A stretch of 64,000 nucleotides of DNA from NCBI GenBank assembly GCA_040500365.1, contig CP148031.1:3100001-3164000 (forward strand), written 5' to 3'. The position numbers were made by a program, and so were the translations under genes. The notes beneath the pieces are model-generated. The model had not been told where the DNA came from, ran no database searches, and saw only the letters and a list, made by a program, of their open reading frames with translations. Shown here piece by piece: positions 14,417-23,602 of this stretch; position 1 is the stretch's first letter; each line of letters starts with the position of its first letter. This DNA comes from Dehalobacter alkaniphilus (GTDB lineage: Bacteria; Bacillota; Desulfitobacteriia; Desulfitobacteriales; Syntrophobotulaceae).

Positions 14417-15112
14417 ATGAAACCACTAAATAAAGTATTGAATGTTTTAGGATATATCGCATTTGCCATTTTTTCACTTATACTTTTAGTTTCAATAATT
14501 GCATCTATTTCTATCGGTTATTATTTCTTTGCAATTTTTATTCTTGTCATATATTCGATAATACTGTTTATGCTATATGCGAAACTAAATAAAAAAAGAT
14601 ACCAACAACCGGTTATATTACAAAATAGTCAAAAACAAACGGAAACTATTAAATTATCCAATGATGTTTCAATTCCATATGAATATGATGATGATACTGA
14701 TCTTGAATCTATTGATGATGATGAAAATTATAATGATGATTTTTATAATTCCGGTTATGGAGATTGGAAAGTTTTATCATTTGGATATGGACAATATATT
14801 GCTTTAACCGGTACTTCATTCGGAGATAGACAAAAAAATATTTTGCAATTAAAATCTGGAGATCGCTTAAAACAAAACTACTTTCAGTTCAAAAATACGC
14901 CAGCCATTGAAGTCTTTATAAATGAATTATCCATTGGTTTTATTCCAAAAGAATTAGCAAATGAATTTACACTCTTAAAAGATTATTGTAATGAAGTTGT
15001 TGTTAAGGATATCATCGGCGGTGATGATGGCAAATATTATGGAGTCATTGTTGATTACCGCATAAATAATAACGCTGATGAAATACTTAAATCTTTATAT
15101 GAGGTTAGGTGA
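14417..15112 (+). CDS. membrane-anchored HIRAN-like protein
   Basis: 231 residues. Two N-terminal transmembrane helices (about 10-52) are followed by a very acidic linker (about 80-105, many Asp/Glu) and a C-terminal β-rich domain from about 115. That domain has LTGTSFGDRQKNI, LKSGDRL, PAIEVFINE and IGFIPKELA, the spacing typical of HIRAN domains (DNA-end or 3'-end binding in SNF2-type proteins). A membrane-bound HIRAN is unusual. The gene is AT-rich, lies between the repressor and the integrase and reads with them, so it is probably expressed in the lysogen; a moron or defence role is possible. Function otherwise unknown. Confidence 0.6.
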   Translation: MKPLNKVLNVLGYIAFAIFSLILLVSIIASISIGYYFFAIFILVIYSIILFMLYAKLNKKRYQQPVILQNSQKQTETIKLSNDVSIPYEYDDDTDLESIDDDENYNDDFYNSGYGDWKVLSFGYGQYIALTGTSFGDRQKNILQLKSGDRLKQNYFQFKNTPAIEVFINELSIGFIPKELANEFTLLKDYCNEVVVKDIIGGDDGKYYGVIVDYRINNNADEILKSLYEVR

Positions 15113-15116
15113 TTAA

Positions 15117-16751
15117 ATGAAGGCGGCATTATACGCTCGATACTCAAGCGACAATCAGCGCCAGGAATCGATCGACGCACAGATCAGGGCCATCAAGGAA
15201 TACTGCGATAAAAAAGGTCATGAGATCGTCCGGATTTATCAGGATGAAGCGCAAAGCGCTACGTCAGATCAACGTGATCAATTTTTACAGATGATCGATG
15301 ACGCACAACACGGATGGTTTGAAATTGTAATCGTACACAAACTGGATCGATTTGCTCGCAATAGATACGACAGCGCCTTCTACAAACGCGAACTGCGCAT
15401 ACAAGGTGTAAAGATGTTATCCGTCTTAGAAAACCTCGACGATAGCCCAGAATCGGTTATCCTGGAATCTGTTCTGGAAGGTATGGCGGAGTACTATTCA
15501 ATGAACCTTGCGCGTGAAGTGCGAAAAGGTATGAATGAGAATGCTCTTAAAGCGCTGCACAATGGCGGAGTTCCGCCGCTAGGGTTCAATGTTAATCCTG
15601 ATAAAACTTATTCGATCAATGAAACTGAAGCGCAGTCCGTACGGATCATATTTGAGATGTACGCCAACGGTTACGGATATATGATGATCGCAAACGAGCT
15701 TAATTCAAAACAGTATAAAACGAAGGTTGGAAAGCCGTTTGGTAAAAATAGCATATTTGAGATTTTAAGGAATGAAAAGTACATCGGTCGTTATGTGTTC
15801 AATAGACGTGCATCCAAAAAATCAGGACGAGTTGAAAAGAGCAGCGATCAAGTGACGAGAATCGATGATGCACTTCCGCAGATCGTAACGATCGAGTTAT
15901 GGAATAAAGTTCAAGATAAAATGAACCAACAAAAAAAGCCGCGTATGAACGCGACTAGATTTTATCTTTTAACCGGTAAACTTGAATGTGGTTTATGCGG
16001 TGCAAATTACGTTGGTGCATCCTATGTCAAAGGACGCAACGGTGATAAGTATTACATCTATGCATGCACCACTCGCGATACTCGAAATGGATGCAAAAAT
16101 AAAAACATCCGCGCTGACAAGCTTGAACAGTTCGTACTGGACATGATCAAGCACGAATTGCTCAACAATGAATCCATTGAGTTCATGGCGGATGAGATCG
16201 TTAGAATAGTTGATGAAGCGGTAAATATCAATAAGGACTTGTTTGCTGATCTGACTAAAAAGAAAGATCTGTTAAAGACACAGATCGATAAACTATTTGA
16301 TTTATACCTAGATGGCAAAATCGATAAGAGCATGATCTCAGAGCGCACAAACCGCATGAAGGCAGAATCTGAACAGTATGAAGACAGACTGCGTGAACTG
16401 AGCGTGAGTGACTTTGAAAGCCTTGAGAAAATAAAGATCATCAAGTACATGAAAGACATGCGCACTCAACTCGAAGATGCCGATAACACAGTTAAGAAGA
16501 TGATCATTGATATGACCATCGATAAGATCGTCATATATCCTGATGATGTTAAGATAATCTTTAAAATAGACCCACTCAATAAATCCGGTAAAAACCGCAC
16601 CAGTGCTGAATCCGCACTGACACAAGGTAACATTGGTGGAGGCGAGGGGACTTGCACCCCTGTATCGAAAGACAATACCAAAAGCATCTACGTGTGTAGC
16701 TCTCATTTTAATTCTCGCTTCGCGGGACTCCTGAAAGCGGGATTCCTTTGA
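15117..16751 (+). CDS. large serine recombinase (prophage integrase), frame runs into ssrA
   Basis: 544 residues. The resolvase domain starts ALYARYSSDNQRQ with catalytic Ser10 and Arg8; the recombinase domain spans about 160-270; a zinc ribbon (CGLCG ... CTTRDTRNGC) lies at about 285-330; a long coiled coil follows (about 370-450). Such enzymes integrate phages between attP and attB. The frame continues past the likely crossover point: residues from about 506 onward are read from the antisense strand of tmRNA. The true C-terminus in the phage form must differ unless attP carries the same sequence. Confidence 0.9.
   Translation: MKAALYARYSSDNQRQESIDAQIRAIKEYCDKKGHEIVRIYQDEAQSATSDQRDQFLQMIDDAQHGWFEIVIVHKLDRFARNRYDSAFYKRELRIQGVKMLSVLENLDDSPESVILESVLEGMAEYYSMNLAREVRKGMNENALKALHNGGVPPLGFNVNPDKTYSINETEAQSVRIIFEMYANGYGYMMIANELNSKQYKTKVGKPFGKNSIFEILRNEKYIGRYVFNRRASKKSGRVEKSSDQVTRIDDALPQIVTIELWNKVQDKMNQQKKPRMNATRFYLLTGKLECGLCGANYVGASYVKGRNGDKYYIYACTTRDTRNGCKNKNIRADKLEQFVLDMIKHELLNNESIEFMADEIVRIVDEAVNINKDLFADLTKKKDLLKTQIDKLFDLYLDGKIDKSMISERTNRMKAESEQYEDRLRELSVSDFESLEKIKIIKYMKDMRTQLEDADNTVKKMIIDMTIDKIVIYPDDVKIIFKIDPLNKSGKNRTSAESALTQGNIGGGEGTCTPVSKDNTKSIYVCSSHFNSRFAGLLKAGFL
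16634..16680. other. probable prophage attachment region in the ssrA 3' end
   Basis: The tmRNA 3' terminal sequence (T-arm and acceptor) is complete here, while everything to its left is prophage. The serine recombinase gene abuts and enters it. The core sequence cannot be fixed because the other junction lies outside the window. Confidence 0.55.
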
Positions 16752-16986
16752 AGCCAGTCTGATTAGTTTACCTGATTGACCTCAGACGGTGGTCTCACAG
16801 GATAGCCTGCTGTTTTGACACCCTGAACTCTTCACCGCAGACACAGAAGGCAGGATGTAGCAGCTTAAGCTGCTAAAGCGTAATTTGTTTTGTCAGTTAT
16901 TGTTTGTCCGCTGTTTAACGAGGTCAAGCGGGATCTCGACACGCAACTCTTGCCATTGCTCCCCCGAGCGAGTCTAAAACGCCCCC
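16634..16986 (-). ncRNA. ssrA: transfer-messenger RNA (tmRNA)
   Basis: 353 nt including an encoded CCA. The 5' end GGGGGCG pairs with the 3' end CGCCTCC, giving the G-U pair at the third position that marks alanine acceptance; the discriminator is A and CCA ends at 16634. The tag reading frame (16865-16894) gives D-K-T-N-Y-A-L-A-A followed by TAA, with GAC as the likely resume codon; charged alanine adds one more. With SmpB (encoded at 19882-20346) it frees stalled ribosomes and tags the peptide for proteolysis. The 3' part of the gene abuts the prophage but is intact. Confidence 0.97.
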
Positions 16987-17005
16987 GAGAAAGTGTAGCG
17001 ATATC

Positions 17006-17014
17006 ATTATACCA
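17006..17014 (-). promoter_or_regulatory. ssrA promoter, extended -10
   Basis: TGGTATAAT on the minus strand, an extended -10 element whose start would fall at about 16999, just before the mature tmRNA 5' end. No good -35 is visible. Confidence 0.65.
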
Positions 17015-17430
17015 TATCTCTACATTTTGACTAGTACCAACTTAAAAATTTTTATTTAATGTTAAGAAAACATAAACATCTTCCTTAATAAGCATGATTC
17101 AGGCTTATAAAACCTTATTTTTAATTTTAATTACTTTTTTATTACAATTATTTTTTTAAATGCTTTATCTTTTTGAGTTCTACTTGCATTTGTTTTTGTT
17201 ATTTTAATACACCATCCTGAAATAATACCACTTTATACAGAATTTTATATAGAATGTTAATTTTTAAATCACTTCAATTTGTTATATTTTTATCATTCAT
17301 CTATTTTAACCATCTTATTTTAAGGTATAATATTAGGTGGCAATTTAACCATAGAGACTTATAAATTTGTATAAAATCACTCGAGCAAAAATTCTTAAAC
17401 ACAAATTTTGCTGAGCTTAACTGAGGTATT
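17015..17430. other. AT-rich intergenic region
   Basis: Apart from the ssrA promoter at its left edge, this stretch is very AT-rich with no frame I can support. TATAAT at 17326-17331 may be the -10 of the PIG-L gene, and an imperfect inverted repeat (AGCAAAAATT / AATTTTGCT, about 17385-17412) sits between it and the start. Confidence 0.5.
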
Positions 17431-18873
17431 ATGAAAAAGATCTTGAAAAGAAGAATTCTCCTGGCTGCTTCGACTCTGATTATTGTATTCGCGTTTGTAT
17501 TTATCCTATCCGATCAGATGGCTGCCAATTATATGGTCAACACAACTCCGGAACATATCGATGCGCCTGGGGCGAGCTCCCGGGTCCTGATTATTGCGCC
17601 GCACCCCGATGACGAGACGTTGGGGGCGGGTATGCTCATCAAAAAGACGCTGGCTAACGGAGGTAAAGTAAAAGTGGTCCTTATGACCAATGGTGATGGT
17701 TATAGGGTTGCAGCCCATTTAGACTATACAAAGATAACGCTTACATCAAAAGAATATATCAATTTTGGCTATACACGCCAGCAGGAATCAGTGAAAGCTC
17801 TGGATTCATCAGGAGTTTCTGAAAGCGATATTATCTTCCTGGGTTATCCTGACGGCGGACTTGCCTCACTATGGTCTTCCAACTGGAATTCAACGAGTCC
17901 GTACACCAGTCCCTATACCCAAGCAGACCGGTCACCCTATACCGACAGTTTTAAGAAAAACCGCCTGTATTGCGGGCAAAATGTTGTCGCTGATTTATCA
18001 CAGATCATTCACGATTTTCAGCCAACCGATATTGTCATGCCGCACCCGAATGATAAACATCCGGATCATTGGGCTACCAATGCTTTCACGAAATATACGC
18101 TGACTGTGCTGAACTATTCTCCGCAGAAAGAGTGGCTTTATCTAATTCACCGCGGTTTATGGCCTAGCCCGGAAGCCGGCTCACAGCATAAAAGGGATCT
18201 TGCGCCACCGGCCAAACTGCTTAAAACCGGTACCAAGTGGTATACACTCGATCTAACTGATCAGGAAATAAGATTAAAGACCGATGCGATCAAGCTGTAT
18301 CATTCGCAGCAAAAAACACTGGGATTCCAGATGTCCTGTTTTGAAAAGCAGAGCGAATTATTCGGTCAGTATACAGATGCTAAACTAATCAGCGGCATGC
18401 ATATAGATTCGGACATTACGCCAAATGCCGGCAATATATTGATTCAGGACCCTGTTCAGGATAAACTGCTTTTGGATGTGGACAAAGGAGGAGATATCTT
18501 AGCTGTCTATGCAGAAATCTCCAAGGAAGGCAATTTGCATCTTATGATACAAACAGATCAAAAAATGATTAAGGAATTAAATGAATATCGTTATAATCTG
18601 GTCTTTATCAATAAAGAAAAGTCCTCGCACCTGACCCTCATCGTCAAAGGAAATGAGGTCTATGCGCAGGACCCAACTACAAATACAATCACAAGGGAGA
18701 CTGCAAATATTTATGTTTCAAATCAGGGCGGTATGTCTCACCTTATTATTAATCAATCAGCATTTCAGCAATTAGAATTTGGCCATTATGATCATGTCTT
18801 TATGGATGCGGAGTCTGCTTTTAATAGCCACCTGATAGACAAAACTGCCTGGCGGATGATCGATACACGCTAG
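17431..18873 (+). CDS. membrane-anchored PIG-L family deacetylase
   Basis: 480 residues. One N-terminal membrane helix (about 5-28). The PIG-L/LmbE domain (about 48-320) begins with HPDDETLGAGM, giving the metal-binding His-Pro-Asp-Asp, and has HPNDKHPDHW as the later His motif. Such zinc enzymes deacetylate GlcNAc-type sugars. The last 130 residues form a β-rich domain of unknown role. It likely acts outside the membrane on a glycoconjugate. The gene is the first host gene right of ssrA and faces the DUF4003 gene tail to tail (4-nt overlap of ends). Confidence 0.85.
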   Translation: MKKILKRRILLAASTLIIVFAFVFILSDQMAANYMVNTTPEHIDAPGASSRVLIIAPHPDDETLGAGMLIKKTLANGGKVKVVLMTNGDGYRVAAHLDYTKITLTSKEYINFGYTRQQESVKALDSSGVSESDIIFLGYPDGGLASLWSSNWNSTSPYTSPYTQADRSPYTDSFKKNRLYCGQNVVADLSQIIHDFQPTDIVMPHPNDKHPDHWATNAFTKYTLTVLNYSPQKEWLYLIHRGLWPSPEAGSQHKRDLAPPAKLLKTGTKWYTLDLTDQEIRLKTDAIKLYHSQQKTLGFQMSCFEKQSELFGQYTDAKLISGMHIDSDITPNAGNILIQDPVQDKLLLDVDKGGDILAVYAEISKEGNLHLMIQTDQKMIKELNEYRYNLVFINKEKSSHLTLIVKGNEVYAQDPTTNTITRETANIYVSNQGGMSHLIINQSAFQQLEFGHYDHVFMDAESAFNSHLIDKTAWRMIDTR

Positions 18874-19859
18874 CTACCGCTGGATGCAGCCGTTGCGGCA
18901 CACGCAGCGCCGATCATTGCTGCATTTTGAGCTGCGATGAGTGCTTCAATTGTCACAAAAGCATTGGTATAGATCACATCATTGCTGTTTTTGAGGCTTT
19001 CCAACATCGTGCAAGAAACGAGCGACGCTGCTGTAAGAAAAATAGTCTCCTTGCCCAGCCAGCGGATATTTCGGTCTTCTCGGAGAACTTCACTCATTCC
19101 GAGCACCTCACGCGCAGCTCTCTGGCTTTTATCTTCAAGCAAGGTAAGCAGACCGAGTGTTCCATAGTTATTGGCGTAGACTTTTAATTTATTTTGACCG
19201 AAGAAATCATACAGGATGCGGCATCTTGCAGCTTTAGCCTTACTGTTCTCCTCGCTCAGACTTAAGATGTGCGACAAGAATTGGAGCCCGTTTCCACGGC
19301 TAAAACCACATTCATGAAGTTCTTTGTACAGCTCTTCCATTTTGGCTATGATACTCTGTACGGGTTTATCCGAAGCTGCAAGCAGGATTGAGACAGCATA
19401 ATCATCACCGGAAGTCAGCCAGGGGTGATGTTTCTTCATTTCGGTGAAAATCTCATAGGCTTTGGCAATCCGAATATCGGCTTTGCGCGGTTCGCAATTC
19501 AAGAACAGTGTATAGGCAGTCACCGGCCTGTATGTGTAACTGCGAAACCCGTTTTCTTTGAGTTTCTCATCATAAGCAAGAAGGATATCCAGTTTTGTTT
19601 CCGGATCGGGAGAATTGACGAGCAGCAAGGCTGAATACAGAATGGATCTTTGTCTGAAACTCGAAAAAGAACCCAAATTCTTTTTGATATAGTCATTGAC
19701 CCTTTCGATTTCTTTCCTGTCATAAGCCTTGTCTTTGGTTACATAAGACAAAGCAATCAGCGTATTGATACTGCTTGAATTTTTCCAGCGAAAATCTTTG
19801 GCAACCTGCTGATAGATATTGATCAGACTTTCAGCTTTTTTTCGTAGATTGCTGTCCAT
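18870..19859 (-). CDS. DUF4003 family protein
   Basis: 329 residues, all helical (start MDSNLRKKAESLINIYQQV). The pattern KADIRIAKAYEIFTEMKKHHPWLTS and the helical repeats match DUF4003, cytosolic proteins of unknown function in Firmicutes. The C-terminus is Ala-rich and probably a disordered or hydrophobic tail (AAMIGAACAATAASSGS). It lies 22 bp downstream of smpB on the same strand. Confidence 0.75.
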   Translation of the reverse strand: MDSNLRKKAESLINIYQQVAKDFRWKNSSSINTLIALSYVTKDKAYDRKEIERVNDYIKKNLGSFSSFRQRSILYSALLLVNSPDPETKLDILLAYDEKLKENGFRSYTYRPVTAYTLFLNCEPRKADIRIAKAYEIFTEMKKHHPWLTSGDDYAVSILLAASDKPVQSIIAKMEELYKELHECGFSRGNGLQFLSHILSLSEENSKAKAARCRILYDFFGQNKLKVYANNYGTLGLLTLLEDKSQRAAREVLGMSEVLREDRNIRWLGKETIFLTAASLVSCTMLESLKNSNDVIYTNAFVTIEALIAAQNAAMIGAACAATAASSGS

Positions 19860-19881
19860 TTCCCCATCCCCTTTCCCCGAA

Positions 19882-20346
19882 CTAACCCTTGTTTCTGTCT
19901 CTTAAATCCCGTTCCATTTGCCTTTTGGCATCCCGCTCGGCCAGATCATCCCGCTTGTCATAAGTTTTTTTGCCTTTGCACAGCCCAAGTTCAATTTTGG
20001 CCATGCCGTGCTTGAGATAAATCTTTAACGGGACAAGGGTCATTCCCTGTAGTTTGACCTTATCCCCCATCTTAATAATCTCGGTGCGATTAAGCAGCAG
20101 TTTTCTCTTCCGCAGCGGATCATGGTTGAACCTGTTCCCTTGTTCATACGGGCTGATATGCATCTGATTTAGCCAGACCTCACCCTTGATAATCTCAGCA
20201 TAACTGTCTTTGAGATTCACACGGCCGGCCCGGATTGACTTTATCTCGGTCCCCGTTAAGATGATCCCGGCTTCATAACTGTCCTCGACAAAGAAATCGT
20301 GCCTGGCTTTTCTGTTTTCAGCGATGACCTTAATTCCCTCAGCCAA
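19882..20346 (-). CDS. smpB: SmpB, tmRNA-binding protein
   Basis: 154 residues, normal for the family. Motifs include NRKARHDFF at the start, SYEAGIILTGTEIKS and a basic C-terminal tail (KKTYDKRDDLAERDAKRQM) that enters the mRNA channel. It binds the tRNA-like part of tmRNA; ssrA is 2.9 kb away on the same strand, an arrangement often seen in Firmicutes. Confidence 0.98.
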   Translation of the reverse strand: MAEGIKVIAENRKARHDFFVEDSYEAGIILTGTEIKSIRAGRVNLKDSYAEIIKGEVWLNQMHISPYEQGNRFNHDPLRKRKLLLNRTEIIKMGDKVKLQGMTLVPLKIYLKHGMAKIELGLCKGKKTYDKRDDLAERDAKRQMERDLRDRNKG

Positions 20347-20454
20347 TTTATTTCCACCTCGCTGCTTTATCTATTAATAATATTACCCGTTGTTGACCGC
20401 TCAGGCAATGGGTATTTCCTTGAGATTATTTTGAGAAAAAATCAGTAAACCGAC

Positions 20455-21219
20455 CTATGGGACCAGCAGCTGACGCTTTTCTATAAATTCCCGTATTTTT
20501 TGGGCCAATTCGTCCCGCGCTGCGCTCAACGGCAGATAGTGGTCCTCATCTTTCCAGTAAACTGCATCGCAATAACGGTCTCCGATGCTCTTCTGAATAA
20601 ATTCGCCGCTGGACGGATGGACTGTCCCGTCAGCCATGCTCTGGACCATAAGCGTCGGACAGCTAATTTGGGGCAACTTTCCTTTCATTCGTTCAATGGC
20701 TTGGTTTAAGGAAATAAATGATATTACCGGTACCTGAATATAGGAAAAATGTGGGATTCCCTCGCTGTTCAGGCTGATCTCAGCGGTTTTATGCGGCTTG
20801 CCAACATATTCTATTTTTCCTATCAAGCTTTCGGCCTGATGCAGCTTTTCATCAACATAAATAATCGGGGCATTGATGGAGACTGCACCGTCGATCCTGC
20901 CCTGAGCTGCCAGAGATAGTGCCAGCAATCCGCCCATGGAATGTCCAATGGCAAGGACTCTCTGACACGTTTTCTTTAATTGCTCAGCTGCTTCGGCAAC
21001 AGCTCGCTCCCAATCCTGCCAGGATGTCTTCTTCAAGTCTTCTATTGAAGTTCCATGGCCGGGCAGAAGCGGGGCCTGGACTGTATATCCCCAATTTTTC
21101 AATCTCTCGCCAAGTGGCTTCATATCAATCGGGCAGGCTGTAAAGCCGTGAATCAGAAGGATCGCCGTGCTTCCGCCTGAAAAGTAAAAAGGTTTGATCA
21201 GCTCTTCTCGTGTAAACAT
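20455..21219 (-). CDS. α/β-hydrolase carboxylesterase (Est30-like)
   Basis: 254 residues from ATG 21219, five bases after AAGGGAG; the GTG at 21234 would overlap that site. α/β-hydrolase: oxyanion region LLIHGFTACP, nucleophile elbow GHSMGG, acid from MADGTVHPS and His from EDHYLPLS. It resembles thermostable carboxylesterases of Bacillus that cut small acyl esters. The gene stands alone, 110 bp upstream of smpB. Confidence 0.9.
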   Translation of the reverse strand: MFTREELIKPFYFSGGSTAILLIHGFTACPIDMKPLGERLKNWGYTVQAPLLPGHGTSIEDLKKTSWQDWERAVAEAAEQLKKTCQRVLAIGHSMGGLLALSLAAQGRIDGAVSINAPIIYVDEKLHQAESLIGKIEYVGKPHKTAEISLNSEGIPHFSYIQVPVISFISLNQAIERMKGKLPQISCPTLMVQSMADGTVHPSSGEFIQKSIGDRYCDAVYWKDEDHYLPLSAARDELAQKIREFIEKRQLLVP

Positions 21220-21396
21220 ACTTCTCCCTTCCACTTACCAACATCAGGCAATAATGTCCTTATCGGTTTATTTAAACAGATTTTTTTACTGAATGCAATG
21301 TCTTTGATTTTATGATGGTAAATAAGCTTCGCTGATAGTCTTAAAGAATAAATAAAATGATTTATTAGGATAAATAAAGTTCATACGAAAATAGAA

Positions 21397-21423
21397 ATGG
21401 AGATGCTTTAAAGGCATCTCCAT
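21397..21423 (-). terminator. terminator after hppA
   Basis: Perfect 10-bp stem (ATGGAGATGC / GCATCTCCAT) with a 7-nt loop, followed on the minus strand by TTCTATTTT. It lies 41 bp beyond the hppA stop codon. Confidence 0.75.
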
Positions 21424-21463
21424 ATATTTCACTTGAAAACGATGTTTGGACGGACCTAACCTC

Positions 21464-23473
21464 TTAGCGAAGGAAAGGAGCGATGATCAGGGAAATTGTT
21501 CCCATAACCTTAATCAAAGCATTCAGGGAAGGACCGGCAGTATCTTTGAACGGATCGCCAACGGTGTCGCCGATAACAGCTGCAGCGTGAGCAGGAGTCC
21601 CCTTGCCGCCATGATGTCCGGATTCAATATATTTCTTGGCATTGTCCCAGGCCCCGCCGGCGTTGGCCATGAATACGGCCATCAGGAAGCCGGCAAATGT
21701 ACCGCCTGCGAGCATTCCACCCATGGCGCTCTTGCCTAAAATAAATCCAACAAGTACCGGTGTGCATACGGCCAGTAAACCTGGAGCGATCATTTGTCTG
21801 ATTGCCGCTTTGGTCGAAATATCAACGCAGGCTGCATAATCAGGTTTCGCTTTGCCTTCCATCAGTCCGGGGATTTCTCTGAACTGACGGCGGACTTCAG
21901 CAATCATGTCAAACGCAGCTCTTCCGACCGCCTGCATCGCAAAAGCGGAGAACAGGAACGGCAGGGCAGCACCAATAAATAGACCGACAATCGTCGTCGG
22001 CACAAGAATGTCAATGACCTGAAGGTCGGCAAGTTCAGCAAACGCGTTGAACAGAGCCAGCGCGGTAATTGCAGCTGATCCAATCGCGAAGCCTTTAGCT
22101 ACGGCAGCTGTGGTATTTCCAACAGCGTCAAGTTTATCTGTTGTTTTACGCACACTCGGATCGAGTTCAGCCATTTCGGCAATACCGCCGGCATTGTCAG
22201 CCACCGGTCCGAAAGAGTCAATCGCAACGATGATTCCCGCTGTGGAAAGCATCGCCATTGCAGCCATCGCAATGCCATATATACCCGCAACCTGATAAGC
22301 CACCAGGATCGCAGCACAAATCGTAATGACCGGCAAAGCTGTACTTTTTAGACCGACAGCCAAACCCGTAATGATGTTCGTAGCTGCTCCGGTTTCGGAG
22401 GCCTTGGCAATCGACTGAGCCGGTTTCTTTTCATTGGATGTGTAGTACTCCGTGATCAAACCAATGATAATATTTACTGCAAGACCGCAGATAATGGCTA
22501 AAAATATCCTGTTTGGTGTGAGTACGAGTCCGGATTCTGTGACATAAGTTGCCGGCATCAGCAGATGGACTGCGGCAAAAGAACCAATAGCTGTAATCAC
22601 ATTTGTTCCCCAAAGGCCCATGTTCAGAGCCATCTGTGGATTGGCCTTTTCTCCTGTGCGCACAAAGAAGCTGGCAATAATCGAGGCAAGAATACCGATC
22701 GCACCGATAATCAGGAAGATAGACTCGCCAATGCCATGACCGCCGAAGACCGAAAAGCCGATCAGCATGCCGGAAATGGCGGTTGCAGCATAAGATTCAA
22801 ACAAGTCGGCACCCATACCTGCTGTATCACCAACGTTGTCACCGACATTATCAGCAATAACTGCCGGGTTACGCGGATCATCTTCAGGAATTCCGGCTTC
22901 AACCTTCCCTACAAGGTCCGCTCCAACGTCAGCAGCCTTGGTAAAGATACCTCCACCGACACGGGCAAACAGTGCAATCGCACTTGCGCCAAAAGCAAAG
23001 GAGTTGATGGTTTCAGCATCACCAAAGATCATAAACAGCCCGGCAACACCTAACAGACCCAGACCAGCCACCGAAAATCCCATAACTGCGCCTGCACGGA
23101 ATGACACGCCGAGTGCTTTGTTCAAACTGGTACGGGCAGCTTCTGTTGTACGGGCATTGGCTCTGGTCGTAATCCCCATGCCGACATAACCTGCAGCACC
23201 TGAAGCTACTGCACCAACCAAGAAGGACAGTGGTGCCGCAGCGTTACCTTTTAACGCAAATAAAGCAATAAAAATAATGATAACAATCGGAATAAGCGTT
23301 CTGTATTGACGGTTTAGATAAGCCATCGCGCCAACTTGAATCGCTTTGGAAATTTCTTTCATTTTGTCATTTCCGGCGCTTTCCTTAAGTACACTTTTTG
23401 CAAAAAACAATGCCATGAGCAGTCCGATAATTCCTGCTCCTACACCCACTAAGGGTATCTGTGAGAAATCCAT
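21464..23473 (-). CDS. hppA: membrane-bound ion-pumping pyrophosphatase
   Basis: 669 residues with about 16 membrane helices. The substrate motif reads DNVGDNVGDTAGMGADLF, and the acidic loops carry the Mg-PPi ligands. GNTTAA (rather than GNTTKA) is the sign of the K+-dependent subclass, which includes both H+ and Na+ pumps. It uses pyrophosphate to build an ion gradient, which saves energy in slow-growing anaerobes. Its gene follows secG on the same strand; start ATG 23473 has AGGAGGT before it. Confidence 0.95.
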   Translation of the reverse strand: MDFSQIPLVGVGAGIIGLLMALFFAKSVLKESAGNDKMKEISKAIQVGAMAYLNRQYRTLIPIVIIIFIALFALKGNAAAPLSFLVGAVASGAAGYVGMGITTRANARTTEAARTSLNKALGVSFRAGAVMGFSVAGLGLLGVAGLFMIFGDAETINSFAFGASAIALFARVGGGIFTKAADVGADLVGKVEAGIPEDDPRNPAVIADNVGDNVGDTAGMGADLFESYAATAISGMLIGFSVFGGHGIGESIFLIIGAIGILASIIASFFVRTGEKANPQMALNMGLWGTNVITAIGSFAAVHLLMPATYVTESGLVLTPNRIFLAIICGLAVNIIIGLITEYYTSNEKKPAQSIAKASETGAATNIITGLAVGLKSTALPVITICAAILVAYQVAGIYGIAMAAMAMLSTAGIIVAIDSFGPVADNAGGIAEMAELDPSVRKTTDKLDAVGNTTAAVAKGFAIGSAAITALALFNAFAELADLQVIDILVPTTIVGLFIGAALPFLFSAFAMQAVGRAAFDMIAEVRRQFREIPGLMEGKAKPDYAACVDISTKAAIRQMIAPGLLAVCTPVLVGFILGKSAMGGMLAGGTFAGFLMAVFMANAGGAWDNAKKYIESGHHGGKGTPAHAAAVIGDTVGDPFKDTAGPSLNALIKVMGTISLIIAPFLR

Positions 23474-23602
23474 TCCTACTACCTCCTAATAAATAACCAC
23501 ACGAAGTATGTTCCACGCAGCCTGGTGTGTTGACCTTATTTTATACCGAATAATCCGCACAATTACGGATAAATCTGCAGGTCACGGGATCTTGCTGTTA
23601 TC

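Noticed and set aside
1..16640. Complete prophage within the window
   Set aside because: Structural and lysis genes and the second attachment site are absent, so only one end of the prophage is included.
16338..16706. Minus-strand frame in the recombinase/ssrA junction
   Set aside because: Antisense frame of the recombinase and partly the tmRNA itself; no supporting signals.
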